Source: Acidovorax sp. (GTDB taxonomy: Bacteria; Pseudomonadota; Gammaproteobacteria; Burkholderiales; Burkholderiaceae_C). Taken from it: a stretch of DNA of 32,408 bases. A model generated the notes under the pieces. The model had not been told where the DNA came from. It made no database searches and was given only the letters and a program-made list of their open reading frames with translations. Below, piece after piece: positions 31,402 to 32,408 of this stretch. The translations under genes were made by a program, and so were the position numbers. Numbering within the stretch: the stretch's first letter is position 1; every line of letters starts with the position of its first letter. The DNA lies in NCBI GenBank assembly GCA_018780365.1, contig JADMJR010000184.1:1-32408 (forward strand). Direction: 5' to 3'.

Positions 31402-32217
31402 TCAGGCGCGCGCTGCGCCCTGGGCGGCGCCCAGCCGCAACGACAGGCCCCGCGCAGCCTCACGCAGATGGCCCGCAGCGGCGCTGTCTGGCCCCGTCTG
31501 CAGCGTCGCACTGGGCCCGATCACCGCCAGGCACAGCACCAGCTGCCCAAATCCGTCAAACACCGGCGTGGCGAGTGCGCTGATGCCCGGCAGCAACTGG
31601 TCCGTCACCTGCGCCACCTGGTGCTGGCGCACAGCCTCCAGTTCGGCCGCAAACGCGGGCTCGTCCAGCGCCCCCGCAAACCCTTCGGCCGCCAAAGCAG
31701 CGGCGGCGCGTTCGCGCGGCCCAAAGGCTGCAAACACCTTGCCCGTGGCCGTGTGCCGCACCGAGGCCGTGGTGCCGTGGCGCATGGCCACATAAACCGC
31801 TGTGGGCCCTTCTTCCACACGGATGATGGTGGGGCCGTTGTCGCCCCAGACCGAGGCCGACACGGTGTAGCCGATGCGCTGGGCCAGCGCGGGCAGCTCG
31901 GCAATGGCCAGGCGCACCGGGTCCACCTGCTGCAGGCTGATCAGGCCCAGCTGCATGGCCAAGGGGCCCAGGCCGTAGTGGCCGCTCACGGCGTCCTGCT
32001 CGATCAGGCCCAGCTTGCCAAAGCTCACCAGGTAGGGATGCGCCTTGGCGGCCGTCATGTCCGCCGCGCGGGCCAGGTCCTTGAGCGCCATGCGGCGGCC
32101 GGTGCGCGCCAGCACCTTCAGCAGCTGACCGCCCACCTCCACGCTCTGGATGCCGCGCGGGCTGCGAGGCGTGTCTTCGTCGTCGGCGGGAGGCAGGTCG
32201 GGGGTCGTCGTGGGCAT
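31402..32217 (-). CDS. IclR-family transcriptional regulator
   Basis: The 271-residue protein has an N-terminal winged helix (residues about 18-75: GIQSVEVGGQLLKVLARTGR, then LKDLARAADMTAAKAHPYL) and an IclR effector domain (about 90-265) with VRHTATGKVFAAFGP and ATPVFDGFGQLVLCLAVIG. IclR proteins usually control an adjacent, divergent catabolic operon. Here the divergent gene begins at 32360 and continues beyond the window. I prefer the ATG at 32217 (MPTTTPDL) to one at 32247 because the shared operator region lies just upstream. The ligand cannot be told. Confidence 0.92.
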   Translation of the reverse strand: MPTTTPDLPPADDEDTPRSPRGIQSVEVGGQLLKVLARTGRRMALKDLARAADMTAAKAHPYLVSFGKLGLIEQDAVSGHYGLGPLAMQLGLISLQQVDPVRLAIAELPALAQRIGYTVSASVWGDNGPTIIRVEEGPTAVYVAMRHGTTASVRHTATGKVFAAFGPRERAAAALAAEGFAGALDEPAFAAELEAVRQHQVAQVTDQLLPGISALATPVFDGFGQLVLCLAVIGPSATLQTGPDSAAAGHLREAARGLSLRLGAAQGAARA

Positions 32218-32259
32218 GGGGCGATTGTCCACGCAGCGCGGCACCACCCAGCCCTTCGG

Positions 32260-32334
32260 GTTTACACCTAAACAAATGCGTTAGACATCAACGAATTTCT
32301 TGCCTAACATCAACATATTCCGTTTAGATAAACG
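32260..32334. promoter_or_regulatory. Palindrome cluster between IclR gene and divergent gene
   Basis: The AT-rich gap holds a perfect CGTTTA-GA-TAAACG palindrome (32321-32334), a shorter GTTTA-CACC-TAAAC (32260-32273) and an imperfect CGTT-(7)-AACG (32279-32293). All share a GTT/AAC pattern. They are candidate IclR operators overlapping the two divergent promoters; binding is inferred. Confidence 0.6.
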
Positions 32335-32359
32335 CATTCACCATTAACAAATTACCACC

Positions 32360-32408
32360 ATGAGCACCGTCAAAACCTTTGCCTCCGCCGCCGACCTCGA
32401 AGTGAAGA
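32360..32408 (+). CDS. Start of an unidentified gene (cut by window end)
   Basis: An ATG at 32360 opens a frame of 16 complete codons (MSTVKTFASAADLEVK) to the window end. It is divergent from the IclR gene and lies 26 bp after the 14-bp palindrome, so it is the likely regulatory target. Sixteen residues are too few to assign a family, and I do not recognise it. Confidence 0.55.
   Translation, partial: MSTVKTFASAADLEVK

Overview
The window is about 32.4 kb of high-GC DNA that reads as the chromosome of a betaproteobacterium, most likely Comamonadaceae (Acidovorax-like). That placement is an inference from gene content, protein style and two families of intergenic repeats; no rRNA or tRNA gene is present to confirm it. 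Genes are tightly packed, often with ATGA or GTGA start/stop overlaps. I see no phage, transposase, CRISPR array or plasmid functions.

Layout. (1) 1-4558: the end of a flagellar cluster, with flgK (missing only its first codons), flgL and a degenerate EAL/HDOD signalling protein. (2) 4582-8069: a MocR-type regulator on the minus strand faces a plus-strand operon of a LysE exporter, an EamA/DMT transporter and a DHCW-motif cupin. The gap between them holds three 9-bp half-sites and a weaker fourth. (3) 8322-13824: a compact plus-strand operon of PLP aminotransferase, glutathione S-transferase-like protein, two tandem PhzF proteins, a glyoxalase-like protein and a threonine-dehydratase-like PLP enzyme. 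It looks like a small-molecule (amino-compound) pathway and may work with the exporters before it. (4) 14039-16571: a membrane-anchored propeller-like protein and a histidine-phosphatase-like protein. (5) 21304-16734, minus strand: a small membrane protein, a creatininase-family amidohydrolase, a LysR regulator and two tandem agmatine-deiminase-family proteins with Tat-type signals, one of them apparently a lipoprotein. (6) 21404-26413: an alanyl-tRNA editing protein and a 1262-residue AsmA/DUF748 envelope protein. (7) 26528-31392: DsbD, an exported thioredoxin-fold protein, a CoA-binding protein and O-acetylhomoserine sulfhydrylase. (8) 31402 to end: an IclR regulator divergent from an unidentified gene cut by the window edge.

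The least explained structure is in the repeats. Family A has three copies (cores at 8127-8175, 13852-13900, 22241-22288). Each has a conserved palindromic core of about 49 bp at the centre of a longer imperfect inverted repeat whose arms differ from locus to locus, and each lies directly behind the last gene of a plus-strand unit. Family B has five copies of 50 bp (12284-12333, 15836-15885, 16587-16636, 26567-26616, 30013-30062) that align without gaps. Two are translated: one inside the glyoxalase-like protein, the other forming the core and predicted cleavage region of the DsbD signal peptide. I consider these repeats, the exported deiminase pair and the MocR half-site array the most worthwhile leads.
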